From the NCBI GenBank assembly GCA_029260735.1, contig JAJDCR010000023.1:1-64000 (forward strand): a stretch of 64,000 nt of DNA. Reading direction: 5' to 3'. The translations under genes and the position numbers were made by a program. The stretch is from Planctomycetota bacterium (GTDB lineage: Bacteria > Planctomycetota > Uabimicrobiia > Uabimicrobiales > Uabimicrobiaceae). This document shows positions 17,039-25,711 of this stretch, piece after piece. The notes below the pieces were generated by a model, which ran no database searches, was not told the origin of the DNA, and was given only the letters and a program-made list of their open reading frames with translations. Within the stretch, counting starts at the first letter, position 1. Every line of letters begins with the position of its first letter.

Positions 17039-17992
17039 ATGAAAAAACTTACCCTTCTTTTGATTTTTTTACTCTTTGTGAGTAGTTTTGTTTTAGCTCA
17101 GAAAGAGAATATGAGATCCCAGATTGAGAAATCTGTTCAAGAAAATTTAGATAGTATTATCAATGGCCGACTTTCTACAGAGAGCTATGCTCCTGACCGC
17201 TTACCTGATGGCATTGAAGCAAGTAGAGTGTGGACGCATCAAAATAGTGGAGAAGCGGCTAGGGAAATTTCTTTAGACCAATCTGGAGATACGTCCATCT
17301 CTGCTTACTATTGCGCACGAGAAAGACTTTATTGGGTTAACTTGCGAGTATCTTCTCTCAACGTCGATTTGTGGTATGGGCCTTACCGTTATTCTCATTA
17401 CGGGCAAGGAAGTGCTCATTTTTTCCGACAAAACTTTGCGAAAAAAGCCTCTGATGACCGGCCTTCTCTTCGTCCTTCGGGCTTGGTTATGCAAGCAAGT
17501 TATCGTTGTAAAGAACATCGAGAAAGTCTTATTGAGTATGGCTTGAGTTTCTCCTCTCATGGTAAACCAAAAATGACAGCTTATTTTTGTGCGCCGGGAA
17601 TGGAGTATTGGTTGAAAGTAGAGCGGCAGCATGGGAAGACTCGTTGGTATGGACCTTACAAGATTTTTTATGAGAAACCTGTTTCTACTCGGAAGTTAAT
17701 CCAAAAAGCGGTTCAAGCAATGAGCTACCGTCAATATGATAAAGCTCGTGGTTTACTGCAGAGAGTTATCAGGCAAGAACCTGATAATAATTTGGCACAT
17801 TACAATCTGGCTTGTATTGAGTCGATAAACTACCAAGTTGATCAAGCCTTGTATCATTTTGAGAATGCGCTGCGGTATGGGTTCCGGGATTTTCATCACA
17901 TTAATCGAGATAATGATTTAGATAATATCCGAAATACCTCCCGTTTTCGAGAGTTGATTCGCAAATATCAAGGGCTCGGTGGTCATTACTAG
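17039..17992 (+). CDS. Exported TPR protein with duplicated N-terminal motif
   Basis: A 317-residue protein with a signal peptide (cleavage near residue 20, FVLAQ). Residues about 60-130 and 165-230 are two related copies of a short beta unit: ISAYYCARERLYWVNL...DLWYGPYRY and MTAYFCAPGMEYWLKV...TRWYGPYKIF. I do not know a name for it. The C-terminal 90 residues are TPR-like helices (YDKARGLLQRVIRQEPDNNLAHYNLAC). Probably a periplasmic scaffold. Preceded by aaagga. It converges on the hybrid kinase gene. Confidence 0.75.
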   Translation: MKKLTLLLIFLLFVSSFVLAQKENMRSQIEKSVQENLDSIINGRLSTESYAPDRLPDGIEASRVWTHQNSGEAAREISLDQSGDTSISAYYCARERLYWVNLRVSSLNVDLWYGPYRYSHYGQGSAHFFRQNFAKKASDDRPSLRPSGLVMQASYRCKEHRESLIEYGLSFSSHGKPKMTAYFCAPGMEYWLKVERQHGKTRWYGPYKIFYEKPVSTRKLIQKAVQAMSYRQYDKARGLLQRVIRQEPDNNLAHYNLACIESINYQVDQALYHFENALRYGFRDFHHINRDNDLDNIRNTSRFRELIRKYQGLGGHY

Positions 17993-18055
17993 ATTAAGAT
18001 AATTAGTAGTGGGCAAGCTCGGCACAGCCAAGCTTGCCCACGGAGTGTCTTAATC
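17992..18055. terminator. Bidirectional hairpin between convergent genes
   Basis: Nested inverted repeats: outer arms 17992-17999/18048-18055 (8 bp) and inner arms 18009-18019/18031-18041 (11 bp, gtgggcaagct). It overlaps the last bases of both convergent genes and probably ends transcription from both sides, though no long T run follows. It may also be a small palindromic repeat. Confidence 0.6.
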
Positions 18056-21000
18056 CTTCTGGTTTATCGAGTCTTCATGCTCTTGAAGTAATTTTTCGAT
18101 TTCTATAAGCTCTTCGAGAAGTTCTTCGGGAGTTTGATGACGATCTTCTAGTCGATGAGCCATCATCTTTTCGACAACTTCAGAGACTCTGCTTGATATA
18201 TGAGGAACAATTGCATCGACAACTTCTGGTGTTGTAGTGAAGCGAGCATTGATTATAGCTAGAGTTGTCGGGCCACGAAAAGGAGGACTACCGGTAAGAA
18301 GATGGTAAAAAGTCACTCCTAGACTATAAATATCACTACGGATGTCTAGGGGTTCTCCCATCGCTTGCTCCGGTGATAGATAATAAGGCGTTCCTAAAAT
18401 GATGCCATCAGTAGTTAAATCGGAACGCTCATTGGTCATTTTGGTTAAACCCATATCTATAAGAACAGCATTACCTTCTTCGTCTACTAGAATATTTCCT
18501 GGTTTAATGTCTCGATGAATTAAGCCTAGTTTGTTGAAGTGGCACACTCCATCGGTTAATTGACGAATAATTTTGACAGATTTTTCTTGGGAGAGAAACC
18601 TTTCTTTAGATAGAATCGTCGCCAAGCTTTCTCCTGCGACATACTCCATAATGTAAAGACAATACTCATTGTTTCTTATGATCTCAAGACCTGTTGAAAC
18701 ATGAGGATGCTTGATTTGGATCGTGGCTTTTGCTTCTCGAAAAAATCTTTTAACGTCTTTGTAATTATCCAAGAAATCTGAGTTCAAAGTTTTTATGGCT
18801 ACTTTAGTGTCGTCGTTTAAGCGAACTCCTCTAAAAATAACCCCCATACCTCCACTGGAAAGACGAGAAGTGATCTTGTAACGCTCTTCGCTTTCTCCTT
18901 CAACAACAGTGCCTATTTTAAATTGACGATCAGATAGCTGGCCTATTTTATCGGACTGCCGTTGTATTTTCGATAGCTGGGCATTAACTCGAGCTCTAAA
19001 TTCTGCAATCTTAAAGGGCTTACGGATGTAATCATCAGCCCCTTTTTGAAAGCCGTGAACCATTGCTTCGTTTTGGTCCATTCCTGTTAGCATAATAATG
19101 GGCACAGAAACTCCATAAGGATCTTCTCTAATTATTTTGCAAATTTCAAACCCGTTTCTTCCTGCCCCCATATTAACATCGAGGATTACCATATCAGGGC
19201 CTTCATCTCGAAAAAGCTCTAGGGCAGATTCACCATTTTCAGCTGCAATTACAGTGTGCCCTAATCCTTGGAGAATTTGAATAAGCATCTCACGGAGGTT
19301 TTCTTCGTCATCTGCAATTAAGATAGTATGGCCTTGTGTGATTTGTTTGTCTAGCTCATTACGCACTGCTAAACTAATCTTTTCGATAGTAAACGGTTTT
19401 TGGACAAAAGCACCTGCTCCTAGTTTCAGCGCTTCTCTAATATTTTCGTCATGAGCAAATCCACTAGTCACAATAACCTTTTGCTGAGGTAAAATTTTGC
19501 GAATGGTTTTATAAGTATCTAAACCATTGATTCCTTTTTGTAGAATCATATCCAAAATAACTAAATCGAAGTTAGAGTTCTTCAAAAAGGTCAGAGCCTC
19601 TTCTCCTGAAGATACAGTTTCTACCTTATAGCCTAGAGCACCCAAGAAATCCCGAGTTAACTCTCTCTGATTATGAACATCGTCAACAACAAGAATATGT
19701 TCACTACCTTGAAGGTGAGGAGCGGAAATTTCTGCTTTCTTGCGAACTTGGTTATTCAAAGGAAGATAAATAATGAAACTTGTCCCCATGTTAACCATGC
19801 TTTTGACATCGACGTAGCCTTTATGATCCTGAACAATACCGTATACTACAGCTAATCCTAGTCCCACTCGACTCGACTTAGAGTCTTTTTTCCAATTATA
19901 GAAAGGTTCAAAAATTCTTTTTTGGTCTTCTTCTGGAATTCCCTCTCCATTATCACTAATGCGAATGACAGCATATTCCCCTTCTTTAATTTTGTCATAG
20001 CACAAAGTCGTTTTGTCTAGGTAAACCCAATCTGTAGCGATTTCTAAAACACCAGCTTTTTTGTTTACCGACTCGATTGCATTTATGGTTAGATTGAGTA
20101 AAACCCTCGCTAAATGCTGAGCCGAGCCTTCAATAATTAAGTTCTGCTCTATCAAACTAGGCATAATTTTAACGTGGGTATTGTTTTTCTTCAAGTTTTC
20201 CAAGTCAGAAGATTCTAGATATTCTTGAAGGATCTCATTGATATCCAAAGCTTCCGTAGGGTAAGGATCACGACGAGCCATCATCAGAAGATCTTGGACA
20301 ACATTAGCGGCTTTTTCTGCAGACTTTTTCATGCTCTCGATGGGTTTACGCAGAGGACTTCCTGCTTGAATTTGCATCAAAAGCAAATCAGGGTAGCCGA
20401 TTAAACATCCTAGAGTGTTGTTTAGATCGTGAGCGACACCACCAGCAAGAACTCCTAGAGCTTTCATCTTTTGAGCACGCTCAAGATGTTCTTCCAGTTG
20501 TTTTTTTTCTGTGATATTTCGAACTAATCCTTGAATACAGACAACCTGTCCGTTTTTATCATAAACAGGATAGCTCTCTTCATAAACCCAAACTACTTCC
20601 TGTTTACATATCATTCTGTATTCAATGGAGCACTCTTGCCCCCCAAAAACTGAAGCCCGCTTGTCAAAAACTCTTTCTTGGTCGTCTGTATGGGTGCATC
20701 TTTCCCACAAGTCTGTGGTATCTATGTAATCTTGAGCAGAAAAACCCAATAATTTTTCTACAGAAGGACTGATGATCACAAAAGATTGATCTGTCTGGCG
20801 TCGATAGAGAACATCCTTTGAGTTTTTTATCATTGATAAGGCAATAGAACGATAGCGTTCCTCTTCTTGCTCAAGATAGAGTCTTTTTACCTCATTACCA
20901 GTTTGTCGTCCAATGGCTGTTAAAAGATCCAGCTCCCCTTGTCCAAAAAGATTTGTTTCTTGAGGAGAATCTAAGTATATTGCCCCTAAAGTACCTTTTT

Positions 21001-21787
21001 GACCTTTTATGGGAACGCAGAGAACCGCTCTTTTTTCGATATGACGAGCCAAGCTCTCTTTGTTTTTTCGGGTAGTTTCAATTTTTATTGTGGAAACTAC
21101 TCCTCTGCCTTTGGTGAGAATTTCATCAATAATCGGTCTTTCTAAGAAAAATTCTTCTTCTTCAAAACTTTCTAGAGAAGAGATGAGAAAGAGAATATGA
21201 GATTTATTGACATTTTCACCTGGCTTTAATAGTATACAACCTCTCTCTGCATCAAGGCTTCTGATGACAGCTTCTAAGATAGAGCGAAATAACTGGCGTA
21301 CATTATCTGAATTTTGGGCTTTTTTACCAATTTCATAAAGAAGTTTAACATAACGCTCATTTAATGTCTCCATAGTGAAGGTAGGAGACCCCTCTTCTTT
21401 TTCATAGAGATGATTTGTTGCTTCAACTTGGAGAGGTGCGGGGACTTGCATTGTAGAAGCAGAAGAATCATACGGGCGTGAGCTTTCTTCTTCAATTCCA
21501 GACTCGAGTTTTAGTTGAACTGTGCCGAGCTGAATATAGTCTCCTACTTCAAGGGAAGCTTTTTGAATTTCTTCTCCATTGACCCGGATTCCGTTAGTAC
21601 TTTCTCCTTCTTCAATCCAAACACGGCCCTCTTCATAAAAAATAGAGCAGTGTTTTCTGGAGATACTACTATGATGAATTTGAAAATCACAGTTAGAGCC
21701 TCTTCCGATACTCACCACTCGATTTTCTTTTAGCAGAATGTTCTGCCCTCTTTGGCTCTCATTCAGTATTGTGAGGCTTAGCACCAT
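18050..21787 (-). CDS. FHA-GAF-PAS-histidine kinase-REC-REC-Ser/Thr kinase hybrid
   Basis: I start at the ATG 21787, preceded by taaggg; an upstream start at 21826 is possible. The 1245-residue product contains, in order: FHA (about 8-100; SIGRGSNCDFQI, SSISRKHCSI); GAF (150-305); PAS (318-430); HisKA with phospho-acceptor His453 in GGVAHDLNN; HATPase with DNGEGIPEE and GLGLAVVYGI; REC1 with Asp746; REC2 with Asp870; and a Ser/Thr protein kinase (about 970-1230) with a GGMGV loop, Lys999, Asp1093 in HRDIKPGN and Asp1111 in DMG. All key residues are present. It would join a two-component phosphorelay to Ser/Thr phosphorylation inside one cytoplasmic polypeptide. No membrane helix is visible, so the signal is probably internal. 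Confidence 0.93.
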   Translation of the reverse strand: MVLSLTILNESQRGQNILLKENRVVSIGRGSNCDFQIHHSSISRKHCSIFYEEGRVWIEEGESTNGIRVNGEEIQKASLEVGDYIQLGTVQLKLESGIEEESSRPYDSSASTMQVPAPLQVEATNHLYEKEEGSPTFTMETLNERYVKLLYEIGKKAQNSDNVRQLFRSILEAVIRSLDAERGCILLKPGENVNKSHILFLISSLESFEEEEFFLERPIIDEILTKGRGVVSTIKIETTRKNKESLARHIEKRAVLCVPIKGQKGTLGAIYLDSPQETNLFGQGELDLLTAIGRQTGNEVKRLYLEQEEERYRSIALSMIKNSKDVLYRRQTDQSFVIISPSVEKLLGFSAQDYIDTTDLWERCTHTDDQERVFDKRASVFGGQECSIEYRMICKQEVVWVYEESYPVYDKNGQVVCIQGLVRNITEKKQLEEHLERAQKMKALGVLAGGVAHDLNNTLGCLIGYPDLLLMQIQAGSPLRKPIESMKKSAEKAANVVQDLLMMARRDPYPTEALDINEILQEYLESSDLENLKKNNTHVKIMPSLIEQNLIIEGSAQHLARVLLNLTINAIESVNKKAGVLEIATDWVYLDKTTLCYDKIKEGEYAVIRISDNGEGIPEEDQKRIFEPFYNWKKDSKSSRVGLGLAVVYGIVQDHKGYVDVKSMVNMGTSFIIYLPLNNQVRKKAEISAPHLQGSEHILVVDDVHNQRELTRDFLGALGYKVETVSSGEEALTFLKNSNFDLVILDMILQKGINGLDTYKTIRKILPQQKVIVTSGFAHDENIREALKLGAGAFVQKPFTIEKISLAVRNELDKQITQGHTILIADDEENLREMLIQILQGLGHTVIAAENGESALELFRDEGPDMVILDVNMGAGRNGFEICKIIREDPYGVSVPIIMLTGMDQNEAMVHGFQKGADDYIRKPFKIAEFRARVNAQLSKIQRQSDKIGQLSDRQFKIGTVVEGESEERYKITSRLSSGGMGVIFRGVRLNDDTKVAIKTLNSDFLDNYKDVKRFFREAKATIQIKHPHVSTGLEIIRNNEYCLYIMEYVAGESLATILSKERFLSQEKSVKIIRQLTDGVCHFNKLGLIHRDIKPGNILVDEEGNAVLIDMGLTKMTNERSDLTTDGIILGTPYYLSPEQAMGEPLDIRSDIYSLGVTFYHLLTGSPPFRGPTTLAIINARFTTTPEVVDAIVPHISSRVSEVVEKMMAHRLEDRHQTPEELLEELIEIEKLLQEHEDSINQKD

Positions 21788-21952
21788 GCTGATAACCCTT
21801 ACTCTATTATGACTCTCAAACAGCACAAAACTGTTACAGCCTTCGTTTCTGTTGATTCCAAACCAGAAAAGGATCTGATTTATTTTTTTCGACGTGCCTT
21901 AAGCATATTCTTTCCATTTTTACGCATATTTGCTATGATACTTTAATCATAT

Positions 21953-21985
21953 TATACTGTTATTTTTTTTTCGCGCAACAGTATA
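21953..21985. promoter_or_regulatory. Inverted repeat between hybrid kinase and citrate lyase operon
   Basis: A 9-bp exact inverted repeat, tatactgtt (21953-21961) and aacagtata (21977-21985), flanking a T tract. It lies in the 270 bases between divergent genes and is a candidate operator for either. No other structure recognised there. Confidence 0.35.
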
Positions 21986-22058
21986 AACGGAATCTATTGC
22001 AAAACTATTACTTGGTTATGTTTTTGAAGTCATTTTTTTAAAGCAAGGAAAATAAAAA

Positions 22059-22634
22059 ATGATCAGTGCACAGGAAATTGAAAAGTTATTTAAAGAAGAG
22101 CTCAAGCTAATCAAAGATGAATCTCTCCGGCAAAAAACTATTGATATTTGGGTTGCTGCCTGTAAGCAGGGAGGCTGGGAAACTCTAGAAGAATTGGAAA
22201 AGCTACCCTTTACTTTGTTGACAAATTGTTTAGGAGTAAATTTTATTGAGCATACAAAGGCCGTTACTCACGGAGCTATCGGTTTAGCTAAGGGCCAAAT
22301 GGATGCTTACAAAAATATGCCTTACGTTATCGATATGGATATTTTAGTTGCAGCAGGATTGCTTCATGACGTTGGCAAACCTCTTGAATTTGAAAGAGAT
22401 GGAGAAGGAGGTTATCGTAAAAGTCGTTCTGGAAAGATAGCCCGTCATCCTTTTTCAGGAGCGATTTTGGCTGCTCAGTACGATATTCCAGACGGAGTAA
22501 TTAATGCGATTGCTTGTCATGCCAAAGAAGGAGAAGGTCGTCCCCAGACTATCGAAACTGTTTTGATCCACCAAGCGGATTATGGCACTTTTAATCCAAT
22601 GGTGATGAAAGAAAAAGGTACTCTGATAGAGTAA
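22059..22634 (+). CDS. HD-domain phosphohydrolase
   Basis: A 191-residue HD-domain protein. The metal-binding pattern is visible: His in FIEHTKAVTHG, the HD pair in AAGLLHDVGKPLEF, a His in ARHPFSGAILA, and CHA in INAIACHAKEGEG. Such proteins usually hydrolyse phosphate esters or nucleotides. It is followed after 16 bases by citD-citE and then citF, so it is the first gene of a citrate lyase operon. It could conceivably help make or recycle the lyase prosthetic-group precursor, since no citG or citX is in the window, but that is speculation. aagga ribosome site. Confidence 0.85.
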   Translation: MISAQEIEKLFKEELKLIKDESLRQKTIDIWVAACKQGGWETLEELEKLPFTLLTNCLGVNFIEHTKAVTHGAIGLAKGQMDAYKNMPYVIDMDILVAAGLLHDVGKPLEFERDGEGGYRKSRSGKIARHPFSGAILAAQYDIPDGVINAIACHAKEGEGRPQTIETVLIHQADYGTFNPMVMKEKGTLIE

Positions 22635-22650
22635 GGAGTGAGTTCTTATC

Positions 22651-23874
22651 ATGACAAAAGTATTTCATGCTGGAAAAAAAGGAGAAAGTGTACGCTCAGA
22701 TTGTTTTATCACTTTCTGTCCAGAAGGGTCGGAAATAATAGATATTAAGGTCACTAGTAAAGTGGAAGCTCTTTACGGAAGACAAATTCTAGAACTAGCC
22801 AGAGAAACTCTTATGGAGCTCAACATTACTCGAGGAAGTGTTCTTATTGAAGACTCGGGGGCTCTCCCTTTTACCTTGATGGCTCGCTTGGAATGCGCTG
22901 TTAGAAGGGCTTTCCCTAGCCAAAAGGCGGTTTCTTTGCCTAAGCTTTTTGAAGAAGAGAAAGGTTTTGCCTCCTCTCGGCAAGATCGGCTTCGTCGTTC
23001 CCGGCTTTATTTACCCGGAAACGAACCCAAGTTTTTTGTAAATGCGGGTCTTCATCAGCCTGATGCTATAATTTTAGACTTGGAAGACTCTGTTGCTCCT
23101 GAAGAAAAAGATGCGGCCCGGATTCTCGTTCGCAATGCCTTGCGTAGCTTAAATTTTTATGGCGCTGAACGGATGGTACGAATTAATCAGCTTCCTTTGG
23201 GGATAAGAGATCTTGAATTTATTATTGGCCATAATGTACAACTTATATTGATTCCCAAGTGCGAAGACAAAGAGCAAATTATTGAGGTTGAGAAAAAAAT
23301 AGCAGAGCTCAAACATGAAAGAAAAGTAGAAGAGGACGTTTGGCTAATGCCCATTATTGAAAGTGCTTTAGGGGTAATTAATGCCTACGAAATAGCAAAA
23401 GCCTCGTCTTTAAATGTAGCTTTAGCTGTTGGTTTAGAAGATTTTACGGCTGATATCGGAGCAGAAAGAACAACAGAAGGAAAAGAAAGCTTAGGAGCGA
23501 GACAAGCTGTTGTTATCGCCGCAAGAGCGGCTCAGTTGCAACCGATTGATACTGTATACTCTGATGTAGCTAATATGGAAAAGCTTCAAGAGAGTTCTTT
23601 GGAAGCAAAAGCACTGGGCTTTGATGGAAAAGGTTGTATCCATCCGCGCCAGATTAGCATTATCAACGAAGCTTTTCTGCCGAAAAAATCAGAGATTGAC
23701 AAGGCTCAAAAAATAGTTATGGCTTTTGAAGAAGCAAAATCTCAAGGTTTGGGAGTTGTTTCTCTCGGAAGTAAAATGATTGATTTGCCTGTGGTTAAGA
23801 GAGCTTTACGAGCGGTTGACCTAGCACTTAGCACAGGTAAAATAAAAGAAAATTGGCGTGAAGAGATAGTTTAG
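22651..23874 (+). CDS. citE: Citrate lyase gamma-beta fusion (CitD-CitE)
   Basis: A 407-residue fusion. Residues 1 to about 90 match CitD, the acyl-carrier (gamma) subunit; the prosthetic-group serine should be Ser13 or Ser16 in GESVRSDCF, and DSGALPFTLMARLE is CitD-like. After a linker of about 20 residues, residues 110-400 are CitE (HpcH/HpaI fold): RSRLYLPGNEPKF, DAIILDLEDSVAPEEKDAAR and ALAVGLEDFTADIGAERT. CitE is the citryl-ACP lyase that makes oxaloacetate and acetyl-ACP. CitD and CitE are usually separate proteins, so the fusion is notable. aaggag precedes the ATG, and citF follows after 96 bases. Confidence 0.92.
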   Translation: MTKVFHAGKKGESVRSDCFITFCPEGSEIIDIKVTSKVEALYGRQILELARETLMELNITRGSVLIEDSGALPFTLMARLECAVRRAFPSQKAVSLPKLFEEEKGFASSRQDRLRRSRLYLPGNEPKFFVNAGLHQPDAIILDLEDSVAPEEKDAARILVRNALRSLNFYGAERMVRINQLPLGIRDLEFIIGHNVQLILIPKCEDKEQIIEVEKKIAELKHERKVEEDVWLMPIIESALGVINAYEIAKASSLNVALAVGLEDFTADIGAERTTEGKESLGARQAVVIAARAAQLQPIDTVYSDVANMEKLQESSLEAKALGFDGKGCIHPRQISIINEAFLPKKSEIDKAQKIVMAFEEAKSQGLGVVSLGSKMIDLPVVKRALRAVDLALSTGKIKENWREEIV

Positions 23875-23910
23875 GGTTATTTTCGTGAAGAGATAGTTTA
23901 GGGTTATTTT
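23857..23910. repeat. Perfect 27-bp tandem duplication at the citE stop
   Basis: Units 23857-23883 and 23884-23910 are identical. Each contains the last codons of citE (REEIV) and its TAG stop, so the second copy is a non-coding echo of the gene end. It looks like replication slippage. Confidence 0.95.
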
Positions 23911-23970
23911 AAAAGATGATTTTCAGAAAATAAACACTTTTGAAATAGCCGAAAGGGAGAAGTCCTAATT

Positions 23971-25524
23971 ATGAGTTATCAGTTGATTGAAAATGCTCTT
24001 GGAAAAATGGTGCCATCTCACATCAATGGACAAGAGGTTGTTCCTTATCAAGGAGTAGGTAAATATCATCCTTCGGGTCAAAAAGCTGCTCCTGCCATTT
24101 CTTCTTGTGCCAATTATCCTTCTAGTGGGGATAAGACGGTGGCGAATTTAAAAACAGCCCTTCTGAAAGCAGGTTTGAGAAATGGAATGACGATTTCCAC
24201 TCATCACCACTTTCGCGATGGTGATTTGCTAGCTAATCAAATATTTGATATCGCTGCTGAAGAGGGTGTGAAAGATTTGGTTTGGTTTCCTAGCGCTTCT
24301 TTTCCTTGCCATAGCAAGATGATTCGACACTTAGAAAGTGGTGTCATTCATCATATAGAAGGCAGCATGAATGGTCCTTTAGGAGAATTTGTTACTGCTG
24401 GCAAAATGAAAGGAATGGCTGTTTTGAGATCACATGGAGGACGCTATCAGGCTATCCAAGATGGTGAAGTTCATGTCGATATATCTGTGATTGCTGCTCC
24501 TACCGCAGATCCCTTTGGGAATGCTAATGGCCTAAGAGGCCCTTCTGCTTGTGGATTACTTGGGTTTGCCCTGGCTGATTCTCAATATGCTGACAAAGTA
24601 ATTGTCGTAAGTGATAACTTAGTCCCTTTTCCTTGCCATCCGTGGCAAATTCAAGGAAACTATGTTGACTATGTTGTCTCCGTTGAGCAAGTGGGAGACC
24701 CGAGTAAGATTGTATCGGGAACAACCCAGATTACTAAAAGTCCCGATAGACTCCTCATTGCAGAACTAGCAACTCGTTTTGCTATTGAAGCAGGTATTGT
24801 TCAAGATGGTTTTTCTTTCCAAGCAGGGGCGGGAGGAACTTCTCTTGCTTTCGCTATTTTTCTAGAAAAATTTATGGAAGAGAACCAAATCCGGGCTCGT
24901 TTTGTCCGAGGAGGAAGCACTCAATACCTCGTTAAAATGCTAGAAAAAGGTCTTACCGATTATATTCTCGATGGGCAGACTTTTGATCTCGAAGGAGTTC
25001 GCTCCATGAGAGAGCATCCGTGTCATGTGGATACGAGCCCTTTTACTAGTTATAACTATCATGGCAAAGGTAACTTTGCTTCCCTCATTGATGTAGTTAT
25101 TTTAGGAGCGACAGAGGTCGATTTGAATTTTAATGCCAACGTTGTGACCCACTCTGATGGTAAACTCTTACATGGACTAGGAGGATGGCAGAACTGTCTG
25201 TTCTCTAAATGTACCATATTGCCGATACCTTCTTTCCGAGATCGTTTACCTGTTATCCGTGATCAAGTAACAACGGTTTGTGGCCCAGGTGAATTAATAG
25301 ATGTTATTATCACTGAGAGAGGTATTGCAATCAACCCTTTGAGAGAGGATCTTATTGCAAAAACCAAAGGGAGTAATTTACCTATTCGACCACTAGAAGA
25401 CATAAAAGAAGAGGTGGACAAACTCTGTGGTAAACCTGATTTACCTGTGCTAGATGAAGAAGTTGTTGCAGCAATTAAATGGGTAGACGGAACCGTCATT
25501 GACGCAGTTCGAAAATTGAAATAG
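23971..25524 (+). CDS. citF: Citrate lyase alpha subunit (citrate:acetyl-ACP transferase)
   Basis: A 517-residue protein of normal CitF length, recognisable along its full extent: the N-terminal VPSHINGQEVVPYQGVGKYHP, the CoA-transferase-like fold with GLRNGMTISTHHHFRDGD, AGAGGTSLAFAIFLEKFME, and CGPGELIDVIITERGIAINP near the C-terminus. It exchanges acetate for citrate on the acyl-carrier subunit. Together with CitDE it cleaves citrate to acetate and oxaloacetate, as in anaerobic citrate fermentation. No citrate transporter, CitC ligase, CitX or CitG is nearby. A gggagaag ribosome site precedes the start. Confidence 0.95.
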   Translation: MSYQLIENALGKMVPSHINGQEVVPYQGVGKYHPSGQKAAPAISSCANYPSSGDKTVANLKTALLKAGLRNGMTISTHHHFRDGDLLANQIFDIAAEEGVKDLVWFPSASFPCHSKMIRHLESGVIHHIEGSMNGPLGEFVTAGKMKGMAVLRSHGGRYQAIQDGEVHVDISVIAAPTADPFGNANGLRGPSACGLLGFALADSQYADKVIVVSDNLVPFPCHPWQIQGNYVDYVVSVEQVGDPSKIVSGTTQITKSPDRLLIAELATRFAIEAGIVQDGFSFQAGAGGTSLAFAIFLEKFMEENQIRARFVRGGSTQYLVKMLEKGLTDYILDGQTFDLEGVRSMREHPCHVDTSPFTSYNYHGKGNFASLIDVVILGATEVDLNFNANVVTHSDGKLLHGLGGWQNCLFSKCTILPIPSFRDRLPVIRDQVTTVCGPGELIDVIITERGIAINPLREDLIAKTKGSNLPIRPLEDIKEEVDKLCGKPDLPVLDEEVVAAIKWVDGTVIDAVRKLK

Positions 25525-25540
25525 GATGGAAAAAGTGAAG

Positions 25541-25673
25541 AAGAATCCAGAATCCAGAATCCAGAATTCAGTAGTTGAAATCCCAAAAAAAAATCTTTAC
25601 AAGAACATGTGCTTTTACAATCCGTTTTTTTGTATTTTAATTCTGAATGCTGGATTCTGGATTCTGGATTCTT
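25541..25673. repeat. Inverted repeat with aatccag tandem arms
   Basis: Arms 25541-25571 and 25642-25673 are reverse complements; 24 bases of each are perfectly matched, and each arm is itself three tandem copies of gaatcca(g). It sits directly after citF. Translation through it gives NPESRIQNS and GFWILDS, which are familiar artefact peptides in many genomes, and it creates a false 62-residue extension of the next gene. Confidence 0.9.
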
Positions 25674-25711
25674 TGCCATTTCGAAAAAGAAAAAATATTT
25701 TATTGCCCAAA

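Noticed and set aside
25526..25711. N-terminal 62-codon extension of the TPR lipoprotein
   Set aside because: It consists of the aatccag inverted repeat; a perfect lipoprotein signal begins at 25712.
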